From the NCBI GenBank assembly GCA_036346275.1, contig CM070721.1:53593869-53657868 (forward strand): DNA of 64,000 bases, in the 5' to 3' direction. The translations under genes and the position numbers were made by a program. Numbering within the stretch: the first letter of the stretch is position 1; each line of letters begins with the position of its first letter. The notes beneath the pieces are model-generated. The model searched no databases and had not been told where the DNA came from. It saw only the letters and a list, made by a program, of their open reading frames with translations. Source of the DNA: Otatea glauca (lineage: Eukaryota > Streptophyta > Magnoliopsida > Poales > Poaceae). Shown in pieces: positions 10,129 to 21,068 of the stretch.

Positions 10129-13100
10129 CTACAAGTAGTAGAACGCCAGTGGTGCAAACTCCACCTCCGCGTTATCGACAATGACCTCGTGATACCTCCT
10201 CTCGTGTTGTTGCTTGTATTCTTCACAGGTCATGTCCCGCGGTAGCCAGGCAGACTTCCAATGTTCGTAATGACTCATCCAGGCGCTATAATTTATGGAC
10301 TGGTAAAGGTACCTAACACTGACAGATGAGTGTCGTGCGTACGGATCGACGCATGGAGCATTGTAGTCAAACGACGAAGAGATGCTCGATCCGTGATAAC
10401 TACATGCGTGGCCGTACCCACCCGATCCCATCCGACGGCATCGAACCATACCGGTATGCTCGATTTGAAGGCTCAAATGGTCGGAAGACTCATTGCTACA
10501 CCATGATTGTGAGCCATCCGTGGTTGTCTTTGCTGGCGCCCACCCCCACCACGCGACGTGCCCTTCCCGTCTCGCTGGTCTGCCATTGGGAGTGACCTCT
10601 CGGCAAGACTTCGATGCGATCCTCCCGCTCGTGATTATGGCGTGGGCGGGCCGGAGGAGTACCGGTCGACTTTCGTCCGTCATCGCCGGAGAGTCGTCGC
10701 CGAGCTACTATCGAGGTAACGCACATTATCGGAAGGTGTTGCCGTGTCGTCGTCCTTCGCCGATAATAGGCTCCTCATCGCCGGGCTTTTCCTTTTTCCT
10801 TTGCACTCTGGCTGCCCGATAACTTCTGCAACCCGCCCAAAGCTCCTGCTAGGGTGTCATCATCGTCGGCGTCGGTAGCACGCTTTCTCTTCCCTGTGTG
10901 TGTGTCACCGATGTTCCATTCGGCCCAATCTGGGAGGCTCTTCCCACCTGTGGCCAATTAGAAGTAAGGTTAACACTTTGTTGTGAGGTTTCGACATACA
11001 TGGTTGAAAAGTGGAATGGAAAACAATTACATTATTTACCTGTTGCCTTATTCATCTCTTCAGGTGGGATGGAGTCAACCACGAATCTCGCTGGGAGGGG
11101 TGGGTTGTACTGAGTGTCCTCGTCGAGTAGAGGCTCCCCACTAGACCTGGACGAGTCAAACCAGTCTGCAATTGGGTCATGGCCAGGATGCATCGCATCC
11201 TCGATCAGGCGATCCACAGGGTCTTCACTTGGATCTGGCGAGAGGATTCATAGTCGCGCAGGCGAAGTCGCAGGTTGTAGTGCACGAACACGAGTTGTTG
11301 GAGCTTCGCATAACTTAAACGGTTTCGTAGCTTCGTGTGCACCAAGGCAAATGTGCTTCAATTGCGTTCACACCCACTCGACGATGCGCACTGGGACACC
11401 AACCTTAAGGCGAACTTTTGTAGCGATGGCGTCTCATTTCCGAAGGCCATCCACCATTGAACTGCGAACAATACGAAGAAAGAGAAGTCGTGAGTGCTAC
11501 ACAACAACATACCAACCAACCTCAATTTATGTACGTACCTGTCGTCATTTGCTTATCGACGACGCTGGTCTGTGCAAGCTGGGTGGCAAATCGTCCCCGT
11601 CTAAGACGGTATGTGTCAGCTTCCCGTAAAGCCTTCACTGCGGTAGCGTCGTCATCAGCCATAATGCCTAGTGCAGTCGAGAGCGCTCCCATGTACTTCA
11701 GAGTGCTGCATATGTTGTACGAGAACTGAGACTTTGGGTCCAGAACAGAGGCTGTCATTGATGAAAACATTGCATAATTAGTACAACACATGCGAACTTT
11801 CCATAGTTAGCATAATAGAACTGAACATATTAATTTGACTTACCAGCTTACACAAATGTGGTTTCCCTTATGTCGGCGAATCTCTTTTCCATGACTTCCA
11901 GGAATACCCTGTACTGTTCTCCGTGCTCCCGTAAGTTATTGTTGTACTCATTCCTTGCAATTGCGTACTGCATCATTACACCGCTTATTGTCAGTAACTT
12001 ATCTTGATCTGCGAACCTCAACAACTTGTACAAGGGTTCTACGGCACCGACAGTCCACTCAACCCAGTCCCAGAAGTCCTTGCCCACGAGGTGGTCATAT
12101 GTATACTTGCCCTCCGCCATTTCAGCCCACCTACTACCTGTCTAGTCAGGATGTGTCATCCATTGCTGGAACTTTTCCTTCTTTTTATGGAAGCTATCGA
12201 GGAAAACAAAGGTAGTCCCAAACCTAGTTGTATTTGGCCTCATCAACTCTCCACCAATATGTTGCCTCATCTGTGCATGTAGATTCTTGTGGTTGTATAA
12301 GAATCTGCAAATTCTCTTGGCCTGTGCCACAATCTCTTTGATATGGTCCACCTCACACACGTCTTTCAGCATAAGATTTACGGTGTGTGCCAAGTACGGC
12401 TGCCATACAATACGAGGGTACTGCACTCGTAACATCTGGCATGCTTTCTTGAAGTTGGCACCATTGTCAGTAACCACCTGCACGACATGCTCTGCCCCAA
12501 TCTCCTCGGCCACGACCTTTGTTATCTCGGCTAGCAAGTATTTGTGGTTCTGGACCTTACCTGTCAATGACCAAGCAAGAAGTTAGTGCGTGTGGCAATT
12601 GATGGTCTTACAGAAGAGAAAAAATAAATGAATTTTGTACCTGTGGCATTTACGGTTTTATGAAAGAACATCATCCCATTGTAGTATACCATGAAGTTGA
12701 TGATACTCTGCTGAGTAGGTCCCGCCCAGCGCCGCACATCATCAGTAACACCAAAGGTGGCCCGGTCCTCTCGAACCTCCGCAGTATCGCACAATCTCCC
12801 GCTCATTCGCCCAAGTACTTACCGTCTATCTCGTATCCTCGTGGTGCACGAACCCCTGAGCCTAGCTCCTGCGTCAGCTTGATTGCAGCTATGACCGCAT
12901 GCACAAGAGATTAGTACAATCATCACACGATGTGTAACTTACAAACATACAATTGTTTCATACCGTGAAATACGGCGATCCACCTTCCTTCCGGAATTGC
13001 ATTAGCATGTAACCACTTTGACCATCCCTCCTAGCTTCTCCCGCTTCCCTGTTGGAATGCGGTGTCAATCGAGGTCTGCTGCAGGCACTAGCCGTGCAAG

Positions 13101-13571
13101 GTCGACATCCATGGAGGCATGGCTTTCCCGTGTCGATTTGGACCGACCAAACATTTTGCTAATAGTCGATTGAATCGAGGACTTCTTTGCACCACTCCCG
13201 GACCCCGAACCTTGGGTCAAACCTTGGCTCCTGAGGTAGGCCTCTTCTTTAGAGGCCTTTATGGCCTTCTTAAGCTGCTCATCCTCCATGCCCATAGTGG
13301 CCCATTCGGTGCAAGCCTCCTCCTGACGCAGGCGAATCGCCTGCTTCTCCTTCTTCTTGTCACGGCCACCACGGAGGTCCGCGATCATGGCCTGCCTAAC
13401 CACTTTAGGCACGTTGGGGCAGGCCTTCACATCACCGGTGCGGCCAGCCAGATGTTCCTTAAGACGGGTCACCCCTCCACCCTTCATAACATGCGTGCAG
13501 TAGTTGCACCTCGACCCTGAGCCAATGCGCTCCCCGTGGTCCCATACGGTACCCTGAAGCTCTGCCATCAC
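10129..13571 (-). pseudogene. BED/DUF659/hAT-C transposase
   Basis: hAT transposases cut and paste their element; plant versions have a BED zinc finger, a DUF659 region inside the RNase-H-like fold and a C-terminal dimerisation domain. All are visible on the minus strand. 13571-13065 encodes the N-terminus with a BED-like finger (CNYC, HLAGRTGDVKAC). 12960-12610 and 12567-12142 hold DUF659 (SIINFMVYYNGMMFFHK, VVQVVTDNGANFKKAC). 12120-11848 and 11791-11522 hold the middle (DFWDWVEWTVG, SVLDPKSQFSYN). 11470-11260 holds hAT-C (RLVSQCASSSGCERN, ALVHTKLRNRLSYAKL). A C-terminal extension follows at 11217-10775, then a Ser/Tyr-rich part 10683-10129. The conserved Trp after CERN is TGA instead of TGG. 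Several breaks in the BED-DUF659 stretch could be introns or damage. Probably recently inactivated. Confidence 0.8.
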
Positions 13572-14180
13572 AACTCACTAGAGCCTGCATCATTACAAAA
13601 AATATGCATGATATATAAGCCAGGGAGTCAACATTCTTAAGTCACTGATGTTTGCTAAAATGCATGATATATGCCTTTCGTTGTCAGGCTTGCTAGCTGT
13701 GCCATACAAGTGAGTAAGTGACATGGTCTTTTGAAGACATACTGACATATGAATTATATCCCACATGAGTACATACATTGGTAGTTCTTAGTACTTACTA
13801 GACTATATCCCACATCACTACATGTCTAAATAAGCAAAAAAATACAGCTGCACTTAAAATCCAACAAAACAATTTGTGCATACCGAATTTTTTTGGCCGG
13901 CCGAAATTTCGCCTCTTCACCCGAGATTTCGCCTCACCGACCAAATCTCGCCATTAGAGGCCGAGATTTGCATCTTGAGACTGTGGCTGGCGGATTTGGC
14001 GGAGAATGGCCGAACAGAGAGAGAGAGCAGGTGGAGAAGAGGCTTGCGCAAGGAAAGTGAAATGGCAGAGCACTCGGTGGAATGGACTGTGAATGAACTT
14101 CAATGATTGACGATATATTAAAACCAGTGAGTTTTCAATGTATAAAATGATTTATTTCTCATCTCTAAGACACATGAGCA
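13572..14180. other. 5' flank of the hAT transposase gene
   Basis: No gene is visible. Around 13888-13975 there are repeated GAAATTTCGCC / GAGATTTCGCC / GAGATTTGC words on both strands, of the kind that hAT subterminal regions use as transposase binding sites. The element terminus is not identifiable by eye. Confidence 0.35.
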
Positions 14181-14245
14181 CCCATATCTCAGTGGTGAGG
14201 CTGAACTCTATCAAACTAGAGGTCTCAAGTTCAAATCTTCACAAC
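14181..14245 (+). other. tRNA-derived SINE-like head (candidate)
   Basis: The segment holds TATCTCAGTGGTGAGG, resembling a pol III A box, and 33 bases later GGTCTCAAGTTCAAATC, resembling a degenerate B box. The spacing fits a tRNA-derived promoter. Flanking SINE body, tail and TSD are not obvious, so this may be a relic or coincidence. Confidence 0.3.
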
Positions 14246-14283
14246 AACATTTCTTTGCAACATTTTTTTCCATACTTTGGAGC

Positions 14284-14580
14284 ATGTAAAAATTACCAAA
14301 ATTTTTGTACATAGTTGCAAAGCATCAATGATGCTGTCATAAAATTTTGAGAAGATGATCAAACATAAAAAAATCACAGAAAACATGAAAGTGTTACTTC
14401 ATAGTAGCCTTTTTTCCAATAGTTTCAAAAATGTAAAAATTACAAAAAAAAAAATTGGTACATATTTGGAAAGCATCAATGATCTTGTGATAAAGTTTTG
14501 AGATCATGATCAATCATAAAAAATTCCCAAAAAGATGTGAATGTAGTACATCACAGTTTTCGAAATGTACATCATCAACA
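14284..14580. repeat. ~146-bp AT-rich direct duplication
   Basis: Two diverged tandem copies start at about 14284 and 14430 and share ATGTAAAAATTAC, AAGCATCAATGAT, TTTTGAGA and GATCAANCATAAAAAA. They resemble the duplicated flank on the far side of the hAT gene in style, though not in sequence. They may belong to its 5' subterminal region. Confidence 0.5.
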
Positions 14581-14956
14581 GGGTTATGAGAGAATTTTTT
14601 ATTGACTCATCAAAACTGGTTCAGATTTTTTAAAACTTTTTCAAAAGGGTTATGAGAGAATTTTTAAGCTCCCATAAAAAATTTAGGTGATTATCAGACA
14701 TGAATAAATTTATAAAATTCTAGCACTGTCAGTGCCTCGTTTATCCTAATTATGATTTTTATTTTTAAAACATAACAAAGGATGTTGAAATATTTTAATA
14801 AATTTTATGTATTATCCTACATATCTTATGATACTGCCATAATTTTTTCATAGCATGAAAATGCTTCCTCAATTTTCCTCAATTTTTCATAGCATGAAAA
14901 TGCTTCCTCAGTTTTCTACATATCTTATGATATGGTATTATCCAAAATTCAATCCG

Positions 14957-15205
14957 TATTAATTCCTCTGGTCATAAATAATTGTCGTTTTGAATATAGA
15001 TAAACTCAAACTTTCAAAATTTTGACTATCAATATCTTTTTAAATATTACAATTGAATGCATGAAAATTGTATGTGTAGATTTGTCCTAAAAATTGTTTT
15101 CATAATATTATAATTTTATTAAGTTTTATAAATATATTATAATAAAAATTAGTGATCAAAACTATATTTTACCAACCGTACCGATGTCTAAAACAGTAAC
15201 CCAGG
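14957..15205. mobile_element. Stowaway-like MITE, one end lost
   Basis: The left part reads CCTCTGGTCATAAATAATTG then TCGTTTTGAATA, close to the Tc1/mariner Stowaway terminus used across grasses. The interior has ATTAGTGATCAAAACTATAT and a CCGATGTCTAAAACA end block, the usual right-hand interior. The expected inverted terminus is missing, so this is a truncated, diverged copy. Confidence 0.5.
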
Positions 15206-15849
15206 AAGTGCGCAGGTGCATTGCACCAAACCTCACTGATTAAGCTCACTCCCGACACAATTGATCAACTTGTCGGTCAAACAGATCACAGCCTCATCAT
15301 CATGCATGACCGGCCCACGGTGGACCGAAACCTGCCGTACGTTAGTAGAAACACAGCGTCGTTCATACGGATCACGAACTACACGATTGGCGCGTAACCG
15401 CCACGAGCAGCCACTGACACGCGGGGGTCTATATACAGCAACGATTTGCCCGGCCCCACGTGTAGGCGGCTGATCGTGACGATCTCGCGGAGGGCGGGCT
15501 GGTACGCGTAGCACCAGCACCTCCAGTTTTGTTAACAAATAACTACAAAATTGAGCTAAGGCCGTCGCTAAACCGCGTGGATTACTATGACAAGATACTA
15601 ACATTTGGCTGGCTAATAATGAGAAAAGTAAGCGAGGATTAGGGGAGAAGCTAAGCTGGTAACGAAAACAAAAACCACTAGTTGATCAGCAAGATTAGAT
15701 GAGATCCCAGTGAAGAATAAGGAGAGGAAGAAAAAGGAAAGGGGTGCGTGCGTGGCTGGCTACATGCGATGCGATGCATGCACCTGGTTAAGCTTGGTTA
15801 GTCCGTAATCAATCAATTAATTTAATTAAGAGCTTTCTTTAGACTATTT
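15206..15849. other. intergenic, no gene recognised
   Basis: Mixed-composition sequence with a GC-richer patch at 15310-15520. Short ORFs on both strands (for example 15233-15604 minus) show no recognisable domain. No repeat was seen. Confidence 0.4.
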
Positions 15850-16005
15850 ATTCTTTTCGATCCAATATATCAGATTAGTTAGTATTTATTTATACTTCAT
15901 TTGACAATATGGTAGTAAAAATACTCTTAACAAATCAATAGATATATCTGATTTCTACTATCATGGTATACTGCTAATATAATGTACTGTGAAATTTCTC
16001 TTACT
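15850..16005. repeat. short interspersed repeat, copy A
   Basis: This ~155 bp segment is homologous to 56335-56490. Shared words include AATATATCA, TTAGTATTTATTTA, TAGTA, AAATCAATGA/AAATCAATAG and GTATAATG. Each copy has weak inverted similarity around ATATATCAGATT / ATCTGATTT, so it may be a MITE family. No TSD is clear. Confidence 0.5.
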
Positions 16006-16769
16006 TTTTAAAAAAGGTGGGTGCCGGAGGAAGGGGGTGCCGGTTAGGGCCAGGATCACCTTTGTGCTCTCAGATTTTCCATTTTAACTCTTTACATTTC
16101 TACAATTTTTGAAAGTATTAGTACTATTTGGTCCTTCCTATCGTATATTGTTGTATTGTGTAACTTATTTGGTCTCATTTATATGCAGCTGGACTTAGAT
16201 TGTCAAAACTGTAAATTTAGTATAGAAGTCTTTGCATTGGGTATACGTAATTGGACACCTTGCGATATCCAATATGTGCAAACGTTCAATTTCTATAGTT
16301 TTCGTCTATTTAAGGACCCTTTTGAAATGCAGAAATTTCAAAGAAATTTTGAATTGTTTTTTTAAAAAATAGTTCAACTTTCACAGAATTAAAAAAAACC
16401 TCGTGCCCCAACCGGCCTTAAAGTTTCCCTCTTTACAAACAAAAACACAACAAACCCTCAAATATTCAAGTATCCTTCTTCCAAGAAAAAGGAAAAAATT
16501 ATAGGCATCAAGTACCTCGTAGCATCCGTCTAAAAATTAGACACTCGACCTTAAATCAACTAAAATTTTCTCTCTCTCTCCCACCAATATATACGATACG
16601 GCGTTATTAAAAAAAAAAGTTATAGATACTGCGAGCCACCGTGTCTATAATATTTTTTCCCTTCTTCCTCTACAGTCTACTAGTATAGTGCCAGTGCTAA
16701 CGCTACGACGGTAGTACATCCGCTTATCAATTAAATGAGAAGATAAGTATGAATATAACACTTAATAGT
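16006..16769. other. intergenic, nothing recognised
   Basis: AT-rich sequence with short homopolymers and a CT run near 16570. No ORF above 70 codons and no repeat to other parts of the window apart from the flanking elements. Confidence 0.4.
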
Positions 16770-18300
16770 AAATAATCTTGTGACCACATTGTACGTACTA
16801 CATATTTGGAAGGAGAGCGAATCAAACAAGGAAATAAATAGGGAAGATCCGCATGCAAGGAAACCAGAATTGAGTTTTTTACTGTCCTGACCAAAACTGT
16901 ATGTACTACATATTTGGAAGGAGAGCGAATCAAACAAGGAAATAAACGGGGAGGATCCGCATACAAGGAAACCAGAATTGAATTTTTTATTGTTCTTGCC
17001 TCGTGATCGTATTTTTTTCCGAATATAACCTTTTTCGAGATTTTTTTATGGATCTAGCCCCATATAGCCTAATTTCAGCGTACAGAGAGCGCCGATTTTT
17101 TTTCTTCATTTTTTATCCACGGAACCAGCGGTTTGTGAGTGTTGTTTAAATTTTTTCAATTTTTTCTCGCGGAACGTGTGGCGAGTCTTTGTTTAATTTT
17201 ATCTTTTTTCCTGCGGATCCGGTGATCATGAGCACGCTTTATTTTTTATATTTTTCAAAATTATTCGGTGGGCCAGGCACCGCTTGATTTTTTTTTTCAT
17301 TTTTTCTCCCACGCTTGAATTTTTCAGCGGCCACCAAGCATTTATTTTTTTTGCCAAAATTATTAAGCGGACGAACACCGCTTGATTGTTTTTTTTATTT
17401 TTCGGGAATTTTTTACTGTGTTGGCATTATCGTTATAAGTTTTTTCGAATCATTCTCGCGACGATGAATTTACGATTGTAGCCTTGGCGGAAAAATTCAA
17501 TGAGCGATGTGTGATATTATTTACCAGCGCTCAGGCTCGAACTTTTTACTATATTAGTATCGTCGTTATAATTTTTCTAAATCAGGCTCTCGGGCGATGA
17601 ATTTGCGATTGTAACCTTAAGACAGGAAAAATCAGCAGAGAGGTGCTAGAATTTTTTTTCCACGGTTTCTTTTTCCCAGCACGTAATATATGGTCCTTTC
17701 CTTTTTCAGGACGTTTGTTTCTTTTTCCTTGATTCCAAGACGTTTGTTTCCTTTTCCTTGTTGATCTTGGAGGTGAGAGAAGGTCATTGTGGGCCACGAG
17801 GATGATTTCGGAAAAATATGGAAAAACAAAGCTGCGCTCGCCAATCCATTGGATCCGGAAGAAAAAAGATAAAAATCAAGCGATGCTTTCCGGCATTGGT
17901 TCCGTGAGAAAAAATTGAAAAAATTAAGCAGCACTCACAGACAGTTGGTTCCTTAGATAAAAATAAAAACAAAAATTCAACGCTCTCCGTCTTATTTGAA
18001 ATTAGGCTCTATGGGGCTAGATCGTAAAAAATCTCGAGAAGGGTCATATCCGGAAAAATACGATCACAATGCCGTGACAATAAAAATTCAAGTCTTGTTT
18101 CCTTGCATGTGGATCCTCGTGTTTATTTCTTTGTTTGATTCACCCTCCTTCCAAATATGTAGTACGCATAATTTTGGTCGATAAAAATTCAAGTCTGGTT
18201 TCCTTGCATGCGGATCCTCCTTATTTATTTTCTTGTTTGATTCGCTCTCCTTCCAAATATGTAGGTAGGGGAGGTCTGTTGTGGGCCACAGGGATGATTA
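16770..18300. mobile_element. long-inverted-repeat (foldback-type) element
   Basis: Two ~480 bp arms, about 16797-17275 and 17789-18266, are inverted copies of each other. Each arm has, from outside inwards, two direct copies of a ~107 bp unit starting CTACATATTTGGAAGGAGAG (left copies at 16797 and 16904), then TCTAGCCCCATA, then GGAACCA, TTTTTCAATTTTTTCTC and a GGATCC block. Weaker similarity (TGTGRCCCACA) continues outwards to about 16770 and 18300. The spacer 17276-17788 has its own ~130 bp direct duplication (TTTTTACT, CGTTATAA, CGATGAATTT, CGATTGTA). No transposase is encoded. It may be a non-autonomous Mutator-like or foldback element; no TSD was certain. Confidence 0.75.
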
Positions 18301-18735
18301 GACACACTAAATAATGGCCATCGGATGTGAGTGAGTAAAACTGAGGAAAGATCTGAGACATTCATTTTGATGAATGCAAGTTTCTGGGGATGTTTTGCTG
18401 GGTGCACGAACATTAGGCCATCTCTAATGAGGTGCATTATTTAGGATAGACGTAGGAAAAATTACTTAGATGTATTATAAGGGGGTATAGATAGAGTACC
18501 AGCCCAGTAAAGAAAAAAAAAACCTGGTCCATGCATGCACACAGCCACAGGCACAGGAATTGCACAGCACAGCACTGGAGCAGCAGTACAGTGTACACCT
18601 CCCCCTCCTGAAGAGATTCAATGAATCCAAGCAAATCCAGCAAATCCTGGTGACAGGGAGGGCACCCCGAGACCCAAGTTGGGTTGGGCAAGTGGGAGCA
18701 AGAATCTGCCCCTTGGGAGCACCAAGGGAGCCCAT

Positions 18736-18748
18736 CCACATAAAAGCC
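18736..18748 (+). promoter_or_regulatory. TATA-like box of EBF gene
   Basis: ACATAAAAGCCC lies about 240 bp upstream of the start codon and is followed by a CT/CA-rich leader (18760-18830), a common plant 5' UTR composition. The transcription start has not been measured, so this is positional inference. Confidence 0.4.
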
Positions 18749-18881
18749 CAGCACCACCCCACCTCCTCCTTCCACAGCCCCAACCCCCACCCCCACCACC
18801 ACACCTTCTCCTTCCCCAACTCCTCCGTTTTTTCCCTGTCGCGGCAGGCGATAGTGTTCGGCTCGGCTCCGCCCGTGGCAC

Positions 18882-19272
18882 ATGCTCGCCGACCCCGTGG
18901 CGGTGCTGCTGTTTGTTTTCTCTTCGGTTCTTGCGGTGTTCTCTTCGTCGTTTGTTGCGTTGTTGTTCTTGGGCGAATCGACATGCCTCCGTTCCTTGAC
19001 TGCCGAGGTAAAGATCCTGGGTTGAGAGTGTTGGGGTGGTTTGTGGGTGGTGTGGGGGATCTGAAGAATTTGTGGTTGCGGCTGTGTGGTTGGGTTTCTT
19101 GGATTGTGCCTTACGTGTTCGTTTCTTGGAGCAGATGGTGGGCTGCTTGTCCTGGAGCCGGCAGCTGCTCTGTTCGGCGGCGGCGGCGTTCGGTTGCGGA
19201 AGCGCGCGCGCGTCACGGCCATGCCCCCCTGCGTCTTCGCCTCGGCTGCTGCTGCGGCCGAGGAGGGGGTGA
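18882..19272 (+). promoter_or_regulatory. overlapping upstream ORF of EBF
   Basis: An ATG at 18882 lies 101 bases before the main start and in a different frame. Its reading frame passes through the main start codon, reaches the same exon 1 donor at 19007 (42 codons), and continues in exon 2 from 19135 to a TGA at 19272, giving an 87-codon peptide after splicing. The first 30 residues are hydrophobic (Val/Leu/Phe-rich). Because it overlaps the main start, ribosomes using it could not simply reinitiate there. Whether it is in the mRNA depends on the unknown transcription start. Confidence 0.45.
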
Positions 19273-21068
19273 TGGCCGTGGCGGCGGCCAAGAAGCAGAA
19301 GCGGAGGGAAGCGCCGTCCCTGGACGCGCTCCCGGACGAGTGCCTCTTCGAGATCCTGCGCCGCGTGCAGGGCGCTCGCGCGCGGGGCGCGTCCGCGTGC
19401 GTCTCCCGCCGCTGGCTCGCGCTCCTCGGCGGCATCCGCGCGTCCGAGATCAAGCGGGCCGAGGCCCCCTCCGTGCCGGACCTCAACCAGGAGATCCTCG
19501 GCGAGGACGAGGACGAGGACGCTTTCATGCGCCCTGGTTGCCCCGAGAGAAGCCTGGAGAGCGAGGAGGCCACGGACGTTGCTCTCACGGCTTTGGCTGT
19601 CGCCGACGCCCTCCATGGCCACCTGGAGAGCGTTGTTATCCGGGGGAGTCACCCGAAGCGCGGCGTCACTGACGTCGGTCTCTGCGCGGTCGCCCGTGGC
19701 TGCCCGTCGCTCCGCTCGCTTGCCTTATGGGATGTGCCGCAGGTGACAGATGCAGGCCTTGCTGAGATCGCCGCCGGGTGCCGCTCACTGGAGAGGCTAG
19801 ACATCACTAGCTGCCCGCTGATCACCGATAAGGGCCTTACCGCCGTTGCTCAGGGGTGCCCGGACTTGAAGATGCTGACCATTGAGGCATGCTCTGGTGT
19901 TGGCAATGAGGGCCTCAAGGTGATCGGCCGGTGCTGCTCTAAGCTGCAGGCCGTAAACATCAAGAATTGTGCACGTGTTGGTGACCAGGGTGTGTCCGGC
20001 CTCGTCTGCTCTGCGGCCGCATCGCTTGCCAAGGTCCGCCTCCAGGGTTTGAGCGTTACTGATGCTTCGCTTGCTGTGATCGGGTACTACGGGAAGGCAA
20101 TCACGGAACTCACTCTCGCTCGCCTCCCTGCTGTTGGTGAGAGGGGTTTCTGGGTGATGGCCAATGCCCTTGGCCTGCAGAAGCTCAGGTGTATGAGTGT
20201 CACCTCCTGCCCCGGAGTCACGGATCTGGCACTTGCGTCTGTTGCCAAGTTCTGCCCGAGCTTGAAGCAGCTCTGCCTCAGGAAGTGCAGCCAGGTCTCT
20301 GATGGTCGTCTCAAGGATTTTGCGGAATCAGCAAAGGTTTTGGAGAATTTGCAAATTGAGGAATGCAACAGGGTTACTCTCATGGGCATTCTTGCTTTCC
20401 TCCTCAACTGCAGCCCAAAGTTTAAGGCTCTCTCTTTGGTCAAGTGCATCGGGATCAAGGACATCTGCTCTGCACCTGCACAGCTTCCAGTGTGCAAATC
20501 GCTTCGTTCCCTGACCATCAAGGATTGCCCAGGTTTCACAGATGCCAGCTTGGCTGTGGTTGGCATGATCTGCCCTCAGTTGGAGAATGTCAACTTGAGC
20601 GGTCTTGGTGCAGTTACAGACAATGGGCTCCTTCCGTTGATCAAGAGTTCCGAAAGTGGGATGGTTCATGTTGACTTGAATGGTTGTGAGAATCTCACAG
20701 ATATGGCGATTTCTGCCCTGGTGAAGGTACATGGCAGTTCTCTTGCACACCTTAGTCTTGAAGGTTGCAGCAAGATAACTGATGCAAGCCTGTTTGCCAT
20801 TTCTGAGAGCTGCAGTCAGCTTGCAGAGCTTGATCTTTCAAACTGCATGGTCAGTGACTATGGTGTTGCGGTCTTGGCATCGGCCACGCAGCTCAAACTT
20901 CGTGTCCTTTCACTGTCTGGTTGTTTGAAGGTCACCCAGAAGAGCGTTCCTTTCTTGGGCAGCATGTCTGCATCTTTGGAGGGCCTCAATCTCCAGTTCA
21001 ACTTCATTGGCAACCACAATATTGCATCGCTGGAGAAGCAGCTCTGGTGGTGTGACATCCTTGCTTAG
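18983..21068 (+). CDS. EBF1: EIN3-binding F-box protein (EBF1/2-like)
   Basis: EBF proteins are the F-box subunits of an SCF E3 ligase that binds EIN3/EIL transcription factors and marks them for proteasomal decay, damping ethylene responses in the nucleus. Coding exons are 18983-19007 and 19135-21068 (phase-1 intron, GT at 19008, AG at 19133-19134), giving 652 residues, close to the usual 620-650. The N-terminus has the basic RLRKRARVTA motif (about 28-37) typical of the family. The F-box is at about 70-112 (LDALPDECLFEILRR). From about 160 to the end there are cysteine-containing LRRs with the repeating pattern VTDAGL...GCRSLERLDI; the protein ends QLWWCDILA. The reading frame is intact. 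Chosen start: exon 1 ATG joins exactly in frame. EBF1 versus EBF2 cannot be told apart here. Confidence 0.93.

Noticed and set aside
18415..18440. GGCCATCTCTAATGAGGTGC as a Harbinger/Tourist terminus
   Set aside because: A suggestive single end, but no inverted partner was found nearby.
19086..19134. Single-exon start of EBF at 19086
   Set aside because: The added N-terminus is intron sequence; a GT-AG intron joins the ATG at 18983 exactly in frame, as expected for this family.
18437..19672. Large ORFs of 344-383 codons on the minus strand and 370 codons on the plus strand over the EBF start
   Set aside because: They are low-complexity, cover promoter, UTR and intron, and conflict with the clear EBF exons.
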